This document shows positions 45,985 to 55,947 of a DNA stretch of 64,000 nucleotides, piece by piece. Positions within the stretch are counted from its first letter, which is position 1. Each line of letters starts with the position of its first letter. The stretch covers positions 674,219 through 738,218 of the forward strand of contig NZ_BLRL01000001.1 of NCBI RefSeq assembly GCF_015082335.1. Reading direction: 5' to 3'. Origin of the DNA: Moritella sp. F3 (GTDB lineage Bacteria; Pseudomonadota; Gammaproteobacteria; Enterobacterales; Moritellaceae). Under the pieces are notes generated by a model that saw only the letters and a program-made list of their open reading frames with translations, did no database searches and was not told the origin of the DNA. Made by a program: the position numbers and the translations under genes.

Positions 45985-47890
45985 CTTTTACCTCGCTGAA
46001 AAATTGCTTCAGTTGCTTGGCCGCCGCCCCTGCCGGTGTCACTATCTCGACCAGTAAAGTACGGATATCACCGGTCACTTCAGCCATCGGATGTAACCGG
46101 TGATGAATAACAGACAGTGCGTCTGCTAAGCTCTGAGGTTGGGCATAATCTAAATCAAACATCGCAGCGGCATGGTTAAAGTTAAAGCCATGTGGCATAC
46201 GATATAATTGTTCTTTTTGCTGCTCTGAAACAGCTAACATATCAAAGATCGCCCCACCGTCATTATTCAACACCACAATAACGCTTGGGTGCGTTGGCTT
46301 AGAGAATAACGCCAGTGAATTCAAATCATAGAGTAAAGAGGTGTCCCCGAGCAGGCAAAGTAGGCCCTGTTGCTGACCTTGTTGCACACCCGCAGCGGTT
46401 GCTAATAAACCATCGATACCCGATGCGCCACGGTTACTAAATACCGGCACATTGGGTAATGCAGCAAACATATCTAACAACCTGACAATGAGGCTATTAC
46501 CGATAAATAAACTGGTCGATTTATTTGGTAAAGTCGTTGAGAAACATGTGTCTAACGTAGCGGCGAAACTAATCTCGGTTAACGTATCAATATGCTGAAT
46601 TTCAATTAACTGTCGCACAGTCACACTAGCAACGGTGAGCACTCTTGCCCATTCATAACCGTCTACATCACTGTGCTGCACGCCTATGTCGGCAATGCTG
46701 TTAGTCACTAAACTTGTATTCAATACACCGTTTAGCTGAGCATTCAACTGACCACATTCAAACTGTGTCAGCCAATGCGCTATTGAGCTCACAAATTGCT
46801 TACAGCGCAGATGATAAGGATCTAATTGCCCTGCTTGTGGCGCAATCAACCAATAATCTTGCCAGTCGTGTTGCTCTATAAATTGCCCTAAACGTTTTGA
46901 TACCAAACGGGCGCCAAACTGTACCAATATCTCGGCTTCAGCTAACTTATCCCGACAGGTTTTATTTTGCAGCCAAACATCATAATGCGACCAAGCACTG
47001 CACCCACCCGATTGCGGATCAACCAATACTGGCCAGCCCATCACACTAGCCCACTGTTTAATCGCTTGCATGTCAGCGGTATTCATCGCGCCAATAACCA
47101 CCAACCCCTTACGATTTATGACTGGCATTGTCATCGACGTTTCCGAAGCAAGTGTCACGACATTTTTTTCATCATGTTTTGAATGATGTTTTGAATAATG
47201 TTCTGAATGATCGGCAACAGACAAACTTTGACCTAAATAATGAATACCCGGAGAATATATAGATAAATAGCCTTGTTGCTGCGCTTGCCAGTGACTTACT
47301 CCAGCAAGGTAGTCACTAAAATCAGCGTCGCCACCATAAATGGGTTCTGGATAAGGACAATTAATGTGTACAGTGCCACCCGCTTGCTGTTGCACGGCCA
47401 AGCTTTGATCTATGTTACTGAGCAACCACTGTGGACTAATACTCAAACTTGGACTCGGTAATAACAGTTCATGGCAAACGTGACTAGAGAATAGACCCGC
47501 TTGTTGAATAGCTTGATTTGCACCACAATTAACTTGCTCTAACGGACGGTCGGCGGTTAATAGCACCAACTTTTCTTTAGTTAATCCACTCTCAACCACA
47601 GCTGGCAATAAGTTCGCTACCGCGGTACCCGATGTGACAATCACAGCGACAGGCGCTTGTACTGATTTCGCTAACCCGAGCGCAAAGAAACCCAATCCAC
47701 GTTCATCAAAGTGGCTGTGTAGGGTTAAATTATCATGTTCAGCTGCCGCCAATACCAAGGGCGTAGATCGCGAACCCGGTGCAACGCACACATGGCGCAC
47801 ACCTAAACGGCTCAGTTCTTCTAAAATTAAGCTCGCCCATAAACGGTTTAAAGGCGCTTGTATCTCTGCAAGCGATTGATTGCTCATCAT
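45968..47890 (-). CDS. menD: SEPHCHC synthase MenD
   Basis: A 640-residue thiamine-diphosphate enzyme that joins isochorismate and 2-oxoglutarate. The opening block VRHVCVAPGSRSTPLVLAA and the active-site glutamate region (VTSGTAVANLLPAVVE) are clear, as is the ThDP/Mg site (LLCLLGDTSLLYDLNSL, LNNDGGAIFD). E. coli MenD has about 556 residues. Part of the excess is a His-rich insertion (about 222-245) with three four-residue units (HSEH, YSKH, HSKH) encoded by perfect-phase 12-bp repeats. It overlaps menF by 4 bp and menH by 17 bp, so it is tightly coupled. Confidence 0.94.
   Translation of the reverse strand: MMSNQSLAEIQAPLNRLWASLILEELSRLGVRHVCVAPGSRSTPLVLAAAEHDNLTLHSHFDERGLGFFALGLAKSVQAPVAVIVTSGTAVANLLPAVVESGLTKEKLVLLTADRPLEQVNCGANQAIQQAGLFSSHVCHELLLPSPSLSISPQWLLSNIDQSLAVQQQAGGTVHINCPYPEPIYGGDADFSDYLAGVSHWQAQQQGYLSIYSPGIHYLGQSLSVADHSEHYSKHHSKHDEKNVVTLASETSMTMPVINRKGLVVIGAMNTADMQAIKQWASVMGWPVLVDPQSGGCSAWSHYDVWLQNKTCRDKLAEAEILVQFGARLVSKRLGQFIEQHDWQDYWLIAPQAGQLDPYHLRCKQFVSSIAHWLTQFECGQLNAQLNGVLNTSLVTNSIADIGVQHSDVDGYEWARVLTVASVTVRQLIEIQHIDTLTEISFAATLDTCFSTTLPNKSTSLFIGNSLIVRLLDMFAALPNVPVFSNRGASGIDGLLATAAGVQQGQQQGLLCLLGDTSLLYDLNSLALFSKPTHPSVIVVLNNDGGAIFDMLAVSEQQKEQLYRMPHGFNFNHAAAMFDLDYAQPQSLADALSVIHHRLHPMAEVTGDIRTLLVEIVTPAGAAAKQLKQFFSEVKDAKFI
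47174..47209. repeat. 12-bp x 3 tandem repeat inside menD
   Basis: Three 12-bp units, ATGTTTTGAATG (47174), ATGTTTTGAATA (47186) and ATGTTCTGAATG (47198), lie in codon phase with menD. On the coding strand they give HSEH, YSKH and HSKH (residues 228-239). The copies differ by one or two bases only, which suggests recent slippage. Confidence 0.85.
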
Positions 47891-49341
47891 GCGCGTTGTT
47901 GCTCCGAAGCAAATTGATTGGCGAGAACGTGCTTATGATCCTGCTTTTTATTGTAATTGTGATACGAATGCTCATCGTGATAATCGTTCGTATCAGGTTC
48001 AAGCAAGGTTAATAAAGTCGCAGTTTTACGCTCTAACTCTTGCCATTCGCTTTGTGGATCTGAGCCAGGCACAATACCAGCACCAGCAAATAACTGTAAT
48101 TCACGTCCCAATACCCGCGCGCTACGAATAGCGACACAAAACTCACTGTGTTGTTGGCCGATATAGCCCAGCGCGCCACTGTACCAACCACGATCAAACG
48201 GTTCGTTATCGGCAATAAAAGTTAATGCTGGTTGACGGGGCAATCCAGCTATCGCAGCGGTTGGTTGTAGACTCGTAAGCAATTCTGCGTCATCAATGCC
48301 AGCCATTAACTGCCCGTCAATTTTGTGCTTCAGGTGCTGCACTTTACGTAATTTGATTAACTCAGGACACGTTGCAACTTGCAAGGTTTGGCAACGCGGT
48401 TGTAAACGCGATAGTAAATCATCTGTTACTAAACGGTTTTCGTAGCGGTTTTTTTTATCATTCAATAACCAATTGGCTAAGGCCCTGTCTTCAACGTCAT
48501 CCAAACTGCGTGCAGCGGTTCCGGCAAGCGCTTCAGTATGCAAGTTATCAGTATCACGACTAAACAAACGTTCAGGCGTTGACCCAACAAAATAGTCATC
48601 GGCGTGAATGGCAAAAATAAAATGAAAACATTGCTGATTAACCTGACGGCTTTGTTGTAAAAACTGCGTTGCAGATAAAGGACGGTTTAACGTTAATACT
48701 GTTTTTCTCGCTAATACCACTTTGGCAAAATATTGCTCATCGATTGCGGTTAACGCTTTCGTAACCAAATGAGACCATTGTTTGAATTCAGGATAATGAT
48801 GACGAGATTCAATCTTATAAGACTGTGGAAGTGGTATCGGCGCTGGTGCAATCAAACTCGCCAAACTGGCCAGTAACTGCGTTTTATCATAGCCCGTTTC
48901 TGGCATTACATGGTTGGCTACTGGTGCAACCGGTAAATTGACCGATAACTGCCATTGGTCTTGCTGACGGGTTAATTCTATTTGCGGTAAAAAGTAGTAA
49001 TTACGGCCCGTATTGTCGGTATTACTAAGCGACTGGCTAGGCTCTTTATTAGATTCTTTACTAGAAAAGGCTTGCCCACCCCACATACGCTGTGGCTGGG
49101 TAAATAATGTTTTAGCAAGGCTAACATCATGACAATGAGAGCATTCTCCTAGCGCGACGACTTCTTCATCACCGTCTCGGGATTGCCAATAAAATTGCGG
49201 GAATAAAACTTGAGCACCAAGCCATTCGATAAGTTCAGTTGAATTTAAGGGCTGTAGATTAACAGAGATCCGAGTTTGCTCAGGTTGAGCCTGGATAACC
49301 TGTTGTTGTAATGATGTGATCGCGGCCGTTAGATTTAACAA
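47887..49341 (-). CDS. menF: Isochorismate synthase MenF
   Basis: A 484-residue chorismate-utilising enzyme that commits chorismate to menaquinone. The C-terminal catalytic domain has KVVLARKTVLTL, FVGSTPERLFSRD, TEALAGTAARS, LQPTAAIAGLPR and GWYSGALGYIG, with the usual lysine and glutamates. The last 40 residues form a polar tail rich in His, Tyr, Asn and Asp (DYHDEHSYHNY, KKQDHKH) beyond the catalytic domain end. The ATG at 49341 begins the men operon. It overlaps menD by four bases (ATGA). Confidence 0.93.
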   Translation of the reverse strand: MLNLTAAITSLQQQVIQAQPEQTRISVNLQPLNSTELIEWLGAQVLFPQFYWQSRDGDEEVVALGECSHCHDVSLAKTLFTQPQRMWGGQAFSSKESNKEPSQSLSNTDNTGRNYYFLPQIELTRQQDQWQLSVNLPVAPVANHVMPETGYDKTQLLASLASLIAPAPIPLPQSYKIESRHHYPEFKQWSHLVTKALTAIDEQYFAKVVLARKTVLTLNRPLSATQFLQQSRQVNQQCFHFIFAIHADDYFVGSTPERLFSRDTDNLHTEALAGTAARSLDDVEDRALANWLLNDKKNRYENRLVTDDLLSRLQPRCQTLQVATCPELIKLRKVQHLKHKIDGQLMAGIDDAELLTSLQPTAAIAGLPRQPALTFIADNEPFDRGWYSGALGYIGQQHSEFCVAIRSARVLGRELQLFAGAGIVPGSDPQSEWQELERKTATLLTLLEPDTNDYHDEHSYHNYNKKQDHKHVLANQFASEQQRA

Positions 49342-49469
49342 ATTGCCCCCTTAATAAACGACTACTTAAGGGATAATTTTAGCATAGATATAACAAAATC
49401 GAGCATTGACCTATACTTAGTGGGTAGGTATTTGAGCTATTCATAGCCTAGATCAATAAAATGTTCGTT

Positions 49470-50255
49470 TTAGAAGAAAATAAACTTCGAACCAACAACT
49501 AATAACAACAACGCAAAATAGCGTTTTAACACATGACTCGGTAATGCATGGGCTAGTTTTGCGCCTTGTTTAGCAAACACAGTACTGGTAATGATAATGC
49601 CGAAAAACGCTGGTAAATAGATATAACCTAAGCTGTATTCTGGTAGTTCTGGGTTATTCCAACCCGTGACGATATAACTACACACACCCGCCACAGCAAT
49701 CGGTAAACCACACGCTGAAGAGGTCGCTACCGCATTACGCATTTCGACGCGACACCACGACAGGTAAGGAACAGTTAATGAGCCACCGCCAATACCAAAC
49801 AAAGCTGAAATAGCACCAATCACACCACCTGCGACAGTCAAGCCTGCGCCTTTAGGTAAATCATGTTCTGCTTTTGGTTTCAGATCAAAGCCCATTTGCA
49901 CCGCAACCGTTAGCGCATAAATACCGATGATCATTTGTAACGTTTCACCGGGCAAGTAATCAGCAAATATACTGCCGACGACAGCACCAATCACAATACC
50001 GACAGTTAACCGTTTAACCAGCGGCCAATCAATAGCGCCTTTACTGTGGTGGGTTTTAATCGAACTCAACGAGGTAAAGATAATGGTCGCAAGAGAAGTG
50101 CCTATCGCTAACTGAGTGAGTACATCTGGCGAAAGGTCTTGGAAGGTAAAAGATACAATTAATGCCGGGACAATAATCAAACCACCGCCGACACCAAACA
50201 GGCCAGCCATCAAGCCAGCTGCCGCCCCTAAAATTAAATATACAACCAAAATCAT
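49470..50255 (-). CDS. TauE/SafE family sulfite/sulfonate exporter-like membrane protein
   Basis: About 261 residues with eight hydrophobic helices. The two family repeats are visible: AGLMAGLFGVGGGLIIVP near the start and GAISALFGIGGGSLTVPYL in the middle. The family moves sulfite, sulfonates or other organic anions, and the substrate is unknown. The frame reaches an ATG at 50282, but the ATG at 50253-50255 (MILVVYLILG) has AAAGGAAT at good spacing and is preferred. It is a single gene between the men operon and an amino-acid antiporter gene. Confidence 0.85.
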   Translation of the reverse strand: MILVVYLILGAAAGLMAGLFGVGGGLIIVPALIVSFTFQDLSPDVLTQLAIGTSLATIIFTSLSSIKTHHSKGAIDWPLVKRLTVGIVIGAVVGSIFADYLPGETLQMIIGIYALTVAVQMGFDLKPKAEHDLPKGAGLTVAGGVIGAISALFGIGGGSLTVPYLSWCRVEMRNAVATSSACGLPIAVAGVCSYIVTGWNNPELPEYSLGYIYLPAFFGIIITSTVFAKQGAKLAHALPSHVLKRYFALLLLVVGSKFIFF

Positions 50256-50389
50256 CGTTACAATTCCTTTTACAACATGCACCTATTTTTATAAGTGCTT
50301 ATTTCATACATACCAGAGCCTATAAACGCCAGAGCTTTATACCGCTAGAGCTAAGTGGTGATAAGAGTAACAAAATTGTGGTTCAAATA

Positions 50390-51820
50390 CTAAGACAGAG
50401 ACAATACACCGGTTGATAACAGATAAATCGCACCGCCAGCTCCCGCCAATAGCAATGCTGAATAAGCATAATCGCGCTTACTAAATATTTGTTGTTTTTC
50501 CATCAATGCTTTTTTATAAATCAATACACCCGGTAAATACAGTAGTGCACATAACAGCATATATTCCGCGCCTGCGGCATACACTAACCAAGCACCGTAA
50601 CACGATGAAATTAATGCAATAAACAAATCTTTCTTACGGTTTTCAGAGGCACCGTACCCTTCACCACTTAGCGCCACTTTCACGCCATAAGCACCAACAA
50701 GGAAGTAAGGTAATAATACCGCTGACGTCGCAATATTTACCAAGGCAAGATACGAGCTTTCTTGGATCAGCGTTAAGATTAAAAACAACTGCACCATACA
50801 AGACGAGAACCACAGTGATGTCGTTGCCGCGCCTTTACTGTTTTCTGTCGCAAATGCTTTCGGGAATAAACCCTCTTTAGCCGCGATAAAAGGGACTTCA
50901 GCGCTTACCACAGTCCAGCTTAATAACGCACCTGATACCGACACAATCAAACCGGCATTAATCAGCATTGCGCCCCAAGGGCCGACGATCACTTCTAAAA
51001 TACTCGCCATTGAAGGGTTTTGTAATGCTGCTACTTCCGGCTGAGTCATCACACCTAAAGTGAATAAGCTCACTGCGATATACAATATTAATGCAGAGAA
51101 CAAGGCAATACCCGTTGCTTTTGCGACATCACGCTTGTCTTTCGCACGGTTAGATAAAATAACAGCACCTTCAATACCGATAAACACCCACAATGTCACC
51201 ATCATAGTCGCTTTCACTTGCTCTAACACCGAGCCTAATTCAGGGGTCTTATCGCCCCAAAAATCAATAGTGAATTTATCCAGTTTAAAGGCCATGATAG
51301 CCAAACAAACGAAGGTCAGAATAGGGATTATTTTAGCGATGGTTGCAAATACATTAATCAATGCTGCGCGGGTCACACCACGTAGTACCAATGCATGCAT
51401 GAACCAAATAAGTAACGACCCGCCTAATACAGCAACCGGTGTATTACCCTGCCCCATCATTGGGTTTTCAGGGGTATCGACAAAGTAACCAATCGCACTA
51501 AAGAACACGACAGCATAAGATACGTTAGCGAGTAAATTACAGATCCAATAACCCCAAGCCGACATAAAGCCAATGTAATTACCAAACCCCGCTTGGGCGT
51601 ACGAGAAAATACCCCCGTTCAAGTTAGGGAATCTCACCACTAAATTGCGTAATACTGTCACTAATGCCAGCATGCCACAGCCCGTAATCAACCAACCTAA
51701 CGTGATTGCGCCAGGGGCTGCTGATACAGCAACATTTTGCGGAAGACTGAAGATACCAGCGCCAACCATGGTACTGAATACCAAGGCAACTAACATACCA
51801 AGTCCGAGTTTATTTTCCAT
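50390..51820 (-). CDS. Basic amino acid/polyamine antiporter, APC family (ArcD/YjdE-like)
   Basis: A 476-residue inner-membrane antiporter with twelve or so helices. The N-terminal block LVALVFSTMVGAGIFSLP, GFMSAWGYWICNLLANVSY and the helix-six region WVFIGIEGAVILSNRAK are typical of the arginine/ornithine, lysine/cadaverine and arginine/agmatine exchangers. The exact pair is not readable, and no arc deiminase or decarboxylase gene lies beside it. It is divergent from the SMC-like operon, with a 269-bp AT-rich gap (51821-52089) that contains a TATAAT word near 51914 and no supportable gene. Confidence 0.87.
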   Translation of the reverse strand: MENKLGLGMLVALVFSTMVGAGIFSLPQNVAVSAAPGAITLGWLITGCGMLALVTVLRNLVVRFPNLNGGIFSYAQAGFGNYIGFMSAWGYWICNLLANVSYAVVFFSAIGYFVDTPENPMMGQGNTPVAVLGGSLLIWFMHALVLRGVTRAALINVFATIAKIIPILTFVCLAIMAFKLDKFTIDFWGDKTPELGSVLEQVKATMMVTLWVFIGIEGAVILSNRAKDKRDVAKATGIALFSALILYIAVSLFTLGVMTQPEVAALQNPSMASILEVIVGPWGAMLINAGLIVSVSGALLSWTVVSAEVPFIAAKEGLFPKAFATENSKGAATTSLWFSSCMVQLFLILTLIQESSYLALVNIATSAVLLPYFLVGAYGVKVALSGEGYGASENRKKDLFIALISSCYGAWLVYAAGAEYMLLCALLYLPGVLIYKKALMEKQQIFSKRDYAYSALLLAGAGGAIYLLSTGVLSLS

Positions 51821-52089
51821 CGATAATTCCTAATAAAGGTTACAATCCGACATAATATGCCAGTAAACACCTTATTTTCGTTCGTTAATATAATCTAATT
51901 CGACGGATTGTATTATAATATTTTATATATGCAAGAATATTCACTTAATTTGCATAAATCCAGACAAGTGACCAAGATTGCCGATAATGTGACCAGAACG
52001 AAGCGTCGCCCTATTAAACTTATCTTTTTTCCTTACATCTTGGTCATCATTCAGTTAAAATATGGGGTTCGATTTCTTGCATAATAATA

Positions 52090-55000
52090 ATGATGATGAC
52101 TGATTCTTCACAACAATATCTATGTCGCAAAACCTACCTTATTGATAGCTTTTGGCCTGGTAAATTACTCGAATTAAATAACGCGGGTAATATCAAGGTT
52201 GCGGGTACTAATGGTGCAGGTAAAACAACATTACTTAAACTGCCGATGCTGTTTTGGGGTGCTCGTCCTGGGCGTATTGTTGAGCGTAATGCGAACAAGA
52301 AATCATTTGCTGCTTATTATTTACCGCGCAAAACCAGCTACATCGTATTTGACTATCAACGTCCGAACGGCACAGGTACACCGCAATTGTGTCATGTGTT
52401 AATTAAAAGTGATGGCGACAAACTGCTTTATCGTTTTATTGATAGCCCATTCGATATCAAGATGTACCTTGATGATAACGGCAACATCTTCGCTGATGAC
52501 GAAATTAAGCGTCAATATAAAGCCCAACGTAAATGCGAAGTCAGTAGCCTGTTAAGTGTAGATGACTATGCAAGAGTCATTCAAAATCACCGCGACCTTG
52601 GCGGCAAGAAATCACTGCGCCCACTACAACAACGTTTTTCGATGAGCCAATCACCGATTAAACACATTGAAAAAGTAGTGACGTCAGTATTCAACAAAAT
52701 ATCTAATTTCGACGTGATCAAACAAATGATCATCGAGATCTCACAAGATGCTATCAGCTCTGAAATGCTCAGTAACAATGTTACCGACATGGTCAACATT
52801 GATAAGACCGATATTGATAGCTGGCTAGCGGACCTGCATTCATCACAAGCAATCCTTAATTTAGAAGATAAGATCTTATCGTCATTAACTGACATTGACT
52901 CACTGATCGAAATTAAAGCAGATCTGCAGCACTTGCATCACCTTGCAGCTATCTATCAAGACAAGTGTAATCAAGATCAAGTTATCGCAGATACCCGTTT
53001 AAAAGACGTGTTAGTAGAGCTTGCTGAATTAAAAGAAAGCCACAGACAACAAGTCTTATCGATTGAAGATGCTTGCCACGATGAAGAAAAAGCGCACCGT
53101 GAAATTAAGCACGATTTAGATAAGTTAGAACAAGAAAAGATTGATTTTGAAGATGATGAAGCAGCAACCTATGAACAACGTGGTTCTGAGCTGTCTGATT
53201 TTTCCTTACGTTTAATCAACCTAAACAATGAAAAAACCCAGTTAAGTGAAAAGTCTGCCGATCTAAGCCGCACGTTTACAGAACAGCAGCAACAACAAGA
53301 ACTTGAATTTAACAAGCGTGAACAGCAACTAACTAACGAAATCAGCTCTCAACAGCAGCAGTTAACTAACGCATTAAGCGAAAGTAACCTGCATTACGCC
53401 ACACTAGAGAGCCAGTTAAAAACAGAAACACAAGCTTTGATTGATCAGTTAACGGAAAAGAAAACACCGTTAGAGCACGCCAAGATCTCGCTTAACTTGC
53501 AACTCGAACAACCGCAGCTTGATCCGGTACTGACGCTACAATCTCAGCAACTGCAACAAAACTTAAGCCAATGTCGCCGTAATATTAACGAGCGCCAAGA
53601 AACTTATAATCGCATTGGTAATGAATCACAAAGCCTACGCCAAAAACAGCATCAAGCGCTGCAAACCAATGACCGTTTAAAAATTGAATTAAACCATTTG
53701 GCCCAACAGCACCGCGATGTACAAGCATTATTAAGCCCAGAGAAAGGATCTTTACATGCCTTCCTGGTTGAACATGTGCCAAATTGGCAAGCGAATATCG
53801 GTCGTGTCATTAGCCCTGATTTACTCAGACATCTGCACCTTGAACCGGAATTATTAGCCGCCTTTAGTAATGCTGCAAAAGATAGCGAATCAGAAACAGC
53901 GCTCACTCAAGTACAAGATTTCTATGGCATCAAGATCAACCTTAATGCCCTCGAAAATGCATCATTTACCGATAGCGCATTAGCGGAAAAAGAACAGCAT
54001 ATTTCAACGCAAATCGGTGCGAAGAAAACAGAACTAGAACAACTGCAAAAAGCCCTTGAACAACTGAATAAAGACGTTGAAGAACTTGATAAGCAGTTAA
54101 TGTCGAGCAAGCAATTATTGTTCAAACAGAACCAACTACTGACAGGTTTAATCAATGAAGAAGATGAGTTAGTCGGTAAGCTAGAACAACATAAAACGCT
54201 AGCGATTGCTCGCATTCAAACTGAATTAGCAGAAAACGATTTGCTGCTAGATCAAGCGCAGCAAGCATTAAGCCAAGCTAAAGTTGATTATCAAAGCCGT
54301 CATAACGAGCTAAACAGCGAACGTTTAGGCGTGCATTGCCAGTTAGAGACTGACTTCAATCAACGTATTGATAGTTATCAAACATCCTTGAATAATCTGC
54401 GTGATGATGCACAGATTGAAATGCAACGTATCGCAGATGCCCTGCAAGCAGCATTAAGTGACGCTGGTATTAATGCCAGTATCTTTAATGCCCTAGCAGC
54501 GAAAATAAAACAAACTAGCCAGGCTGTTGAGAATGCTAAGATATTCCAACAAAAAGCAGATAAATATAATAGTTGGTTAGAAACGTCATGGTCACAAGTC
54601 GAACCTGGCCGTGAGCGCTTACGCCGTTTAGATACCGCGATACACGGTTTCCAGCAGCAGTTAAAAGATAAAAAGCAAAACTACCAGCAATCAACTGACA
54701 AGTTAGAGCAAGAGAAAGCCCAGCTGGATAAACAAGTAACCGATTTAGTATTGCAATTAAAAGGCCTAGATAATAGCCTCGTAAAACTAGTCGACTACCC
54801 TGCTGTTGCTAACGATGATTTACCAGAATACAGCGTTAACAACATATCTAAATTAACTAACAGTCAGATGAGTCTGTTAGGTAAGCAGCAAAGTAATGTA
54901 TTAAGCGCAGTGAGTAAGATTAGCAGCGAATTAAAACGTTACTCGAAAAGTACGCTACAAACAGGCTGGTTAGAAAACCGCATTGAAAGTGATTCGGAGC

Positions 55001-55944
55001 TGGTTAACTACCGCTTAGAAGAAGCGATTAACAGCGGCGAACAGCTAAGCTACGTGCTGAAAAATGCCAAGTTATTACAAACATCGACCACACATGAAGT
55101 CGAGTTACGTGCGAACGATATCTTGTCTATCTATACCCATTTAAGTAACTTTGATCGCAACATTACCCGTACTGGTCGTAAACTGTCTAGCCACATGAAT
55201 GGTAAGCAGTTCTTTACCGCCTTGGGTGATATTAAGATTGCTATCCGCACCAAGATGGACAAGTTAGGTTATTGGCAGCAGCTGGAAAATGTGAACGATG
55301 CATTTGAAGCATACCAAGCCAATACCGAATTAACGCACGATCGCAGTATTCCCCAAGACTTGATAGATAGCTTAGATGAACTGTCAGCTGTATTACCGAA
55401 AAATAACAGCATGCAGCACAATGAACTGTTTGATATCGAATTTACCATTGTAGAAAACGGTCGTACGACCCGTGCTACCACACCGAAAGAATTAGAAGAT
55501 GTATCATCGACGGGTTTATCTTACTTAGCCTTAATCACCTTCTTTACTGGTTTAACAACGATGTTACGCCCAGATGAAAACACGGTGATCACTTGGCCTG
55601 TGGATGAATTAGGCGAGCTGCATTCTGAAAACATTCAAGCCATGCTGGATATGTTAAACCAACACGGTATTCAGATCATGACGGCATCACCGTCAACCGA
55701 TAAGTCGGTATTACAGTTATTCGATCACTTGTACGAAATTGATAGCCGTAACAAACGCCTGATCCAAATGAATGTAGATGACGATCCATTAATGGCATTG
55801 CTCAATGGCGATGCTAAACAAGCACTCATCGCCGGTTCTAGCGTAACGTCATCAGTAAACAGCAATGCAGAGTCGTCAACAGTACCAGTATCGACAACGC
55901 CTGTAAAAACAGCGTCAGCAACAACTATGCAAGAAGAGGTTTAA
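52090..55944 (+). CDS. SMC-like ATPase of an MksB/MukB/JetC-type condensin system
   Basis: A 1284-residue ATPase. Walker A (AGTNGAGKTTLLK, K45) opens the protein. Coiled-coil arms (about 290-510 and 640-1000) flank a compact non-coil region (about 540-640, with LHAFLVEHVPNWQANIGRVI), which is placed as a hinge. The C-terminal head has a signature-like loop SSTGLS (1139-1144) and Walker B WPVDE with D1172/E1173. The pattern is that of DUF3584/MksB/JetC proteins, shorter than MukB (about 1480). The last 35 residues are Ser/Thr-rich and low in complexity. It is first in an operon with MksE-like and kleisin-like genes, 3 bp apart from the next. Chromosome organisation or plasmid defence are both possible. 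Confidence 0.82.
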   Translation: MMMTDSSQQYLCRKTYLIDSFWPGKLLELNNAGNIKVAGTNGAGKTTLLKLPMLFWGARPGRIVERNANKKSFAAYYLPRKTSYIVFDYQRPNGTGTPQLCHVLIKSDGDKLLYRFIDSPFDIKMYLDDNGNIFADDEIKRQYKAQRKCEVSSLLSVDDYARVIQNHRDLGGKKSLRPLQQRFSMSQSPIKHIEKVVTSVFNKISNFDVIKQMIIEISQDAISSEMLSNNVTDMVNIDKTDIDSWLADLHSSQAILNLEDKILSSLTDIDSLIEIKADLQHLHHLAAIYQDKCNQDQVIADTRLKDVLVELAELKESHRQQVLSIEDACHDEEKAHREIKHDLDKLEQEKIDFEDDEAATYEQRGSELSDFSLRLINLNNEKTQLSEKSADLSRTFTEQQQQQELEFNKREQQLTNEISSQQQQLTNALSESNLHYATLESQLKTETQALIDQLTEKKTPLEHAKISLNLQLEQPQLDPVLTLQSQQLQQNLSQCRRNINERQETYNRIGNESQSLRQKQHQALQTNDRLKIELNHLAQQHRDVQALLSPEKGSLHAFLVEHVPNWQANIGRVISPDLLRHLHLEPELLAAFSNAAKDSESETALTQVQDFYGIKINLNALENASFTDSALAEKEQHISTQIGAKKTELEQLQKALEQLNKDVEELDKQLMSSKQLLFKQNQLLTGLINEEDELVGKLEQHKTLAIARIQTELAENDLLLDQAQQALSQAKVDYQSRHNELNSERLGVHCQLETDFNQRIDSYQTSLNNLRDDAQIEMQRIADALQAALSDAGINASIFNALAAKIKQTSQAVENAKIFQQKADKYNSWLETSWSQVEPGRERLRRLDTAIHGFQQQLKDKKQNYQQSTDKLEQEKAQLDKQVTDLVLQLKGLDNSLVKLVDYPAVANDDLPEYSVNNISKLTNSQMSLLGKQQSNVLSAVSKISSELKRYSKSTLQTGWLENRIESDSELVNYRLEEAINSGEQLSYVLKNAKLLQTSTTHEVELRANDILSIYTHLSNFDRNITRTGRKLSSHMNGKQFFTALGDIKIAIRTKMDKLGYWQQLENVNDAFEAYQANTELTHDRSIPQDLIDSLDELSAVLPKNNSMQHNELFDIEFTIVENGRTTRATTPKELEDVSSTGLSYLALITFFTGLTTMLRPDENTVITWPVDELGELHSENIQAMLDMLNQHGIQIMTASPSTDKSVLQLFDHLYEIDSRNKRLIQMNVDDDPLMALLNGDAKQALIAGSSVTSSVNSNAESSTVPVSTTPVKTASATTMQEEV

Positions 55945-55947
55945 CCC

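Noticed and set aside
52587..55481. Minus-strand frames within the SMC-like gene
   Set aside because: They are Ser/Cys-rich antisense shadows of coiled-coil codons and lack ribosome sites.
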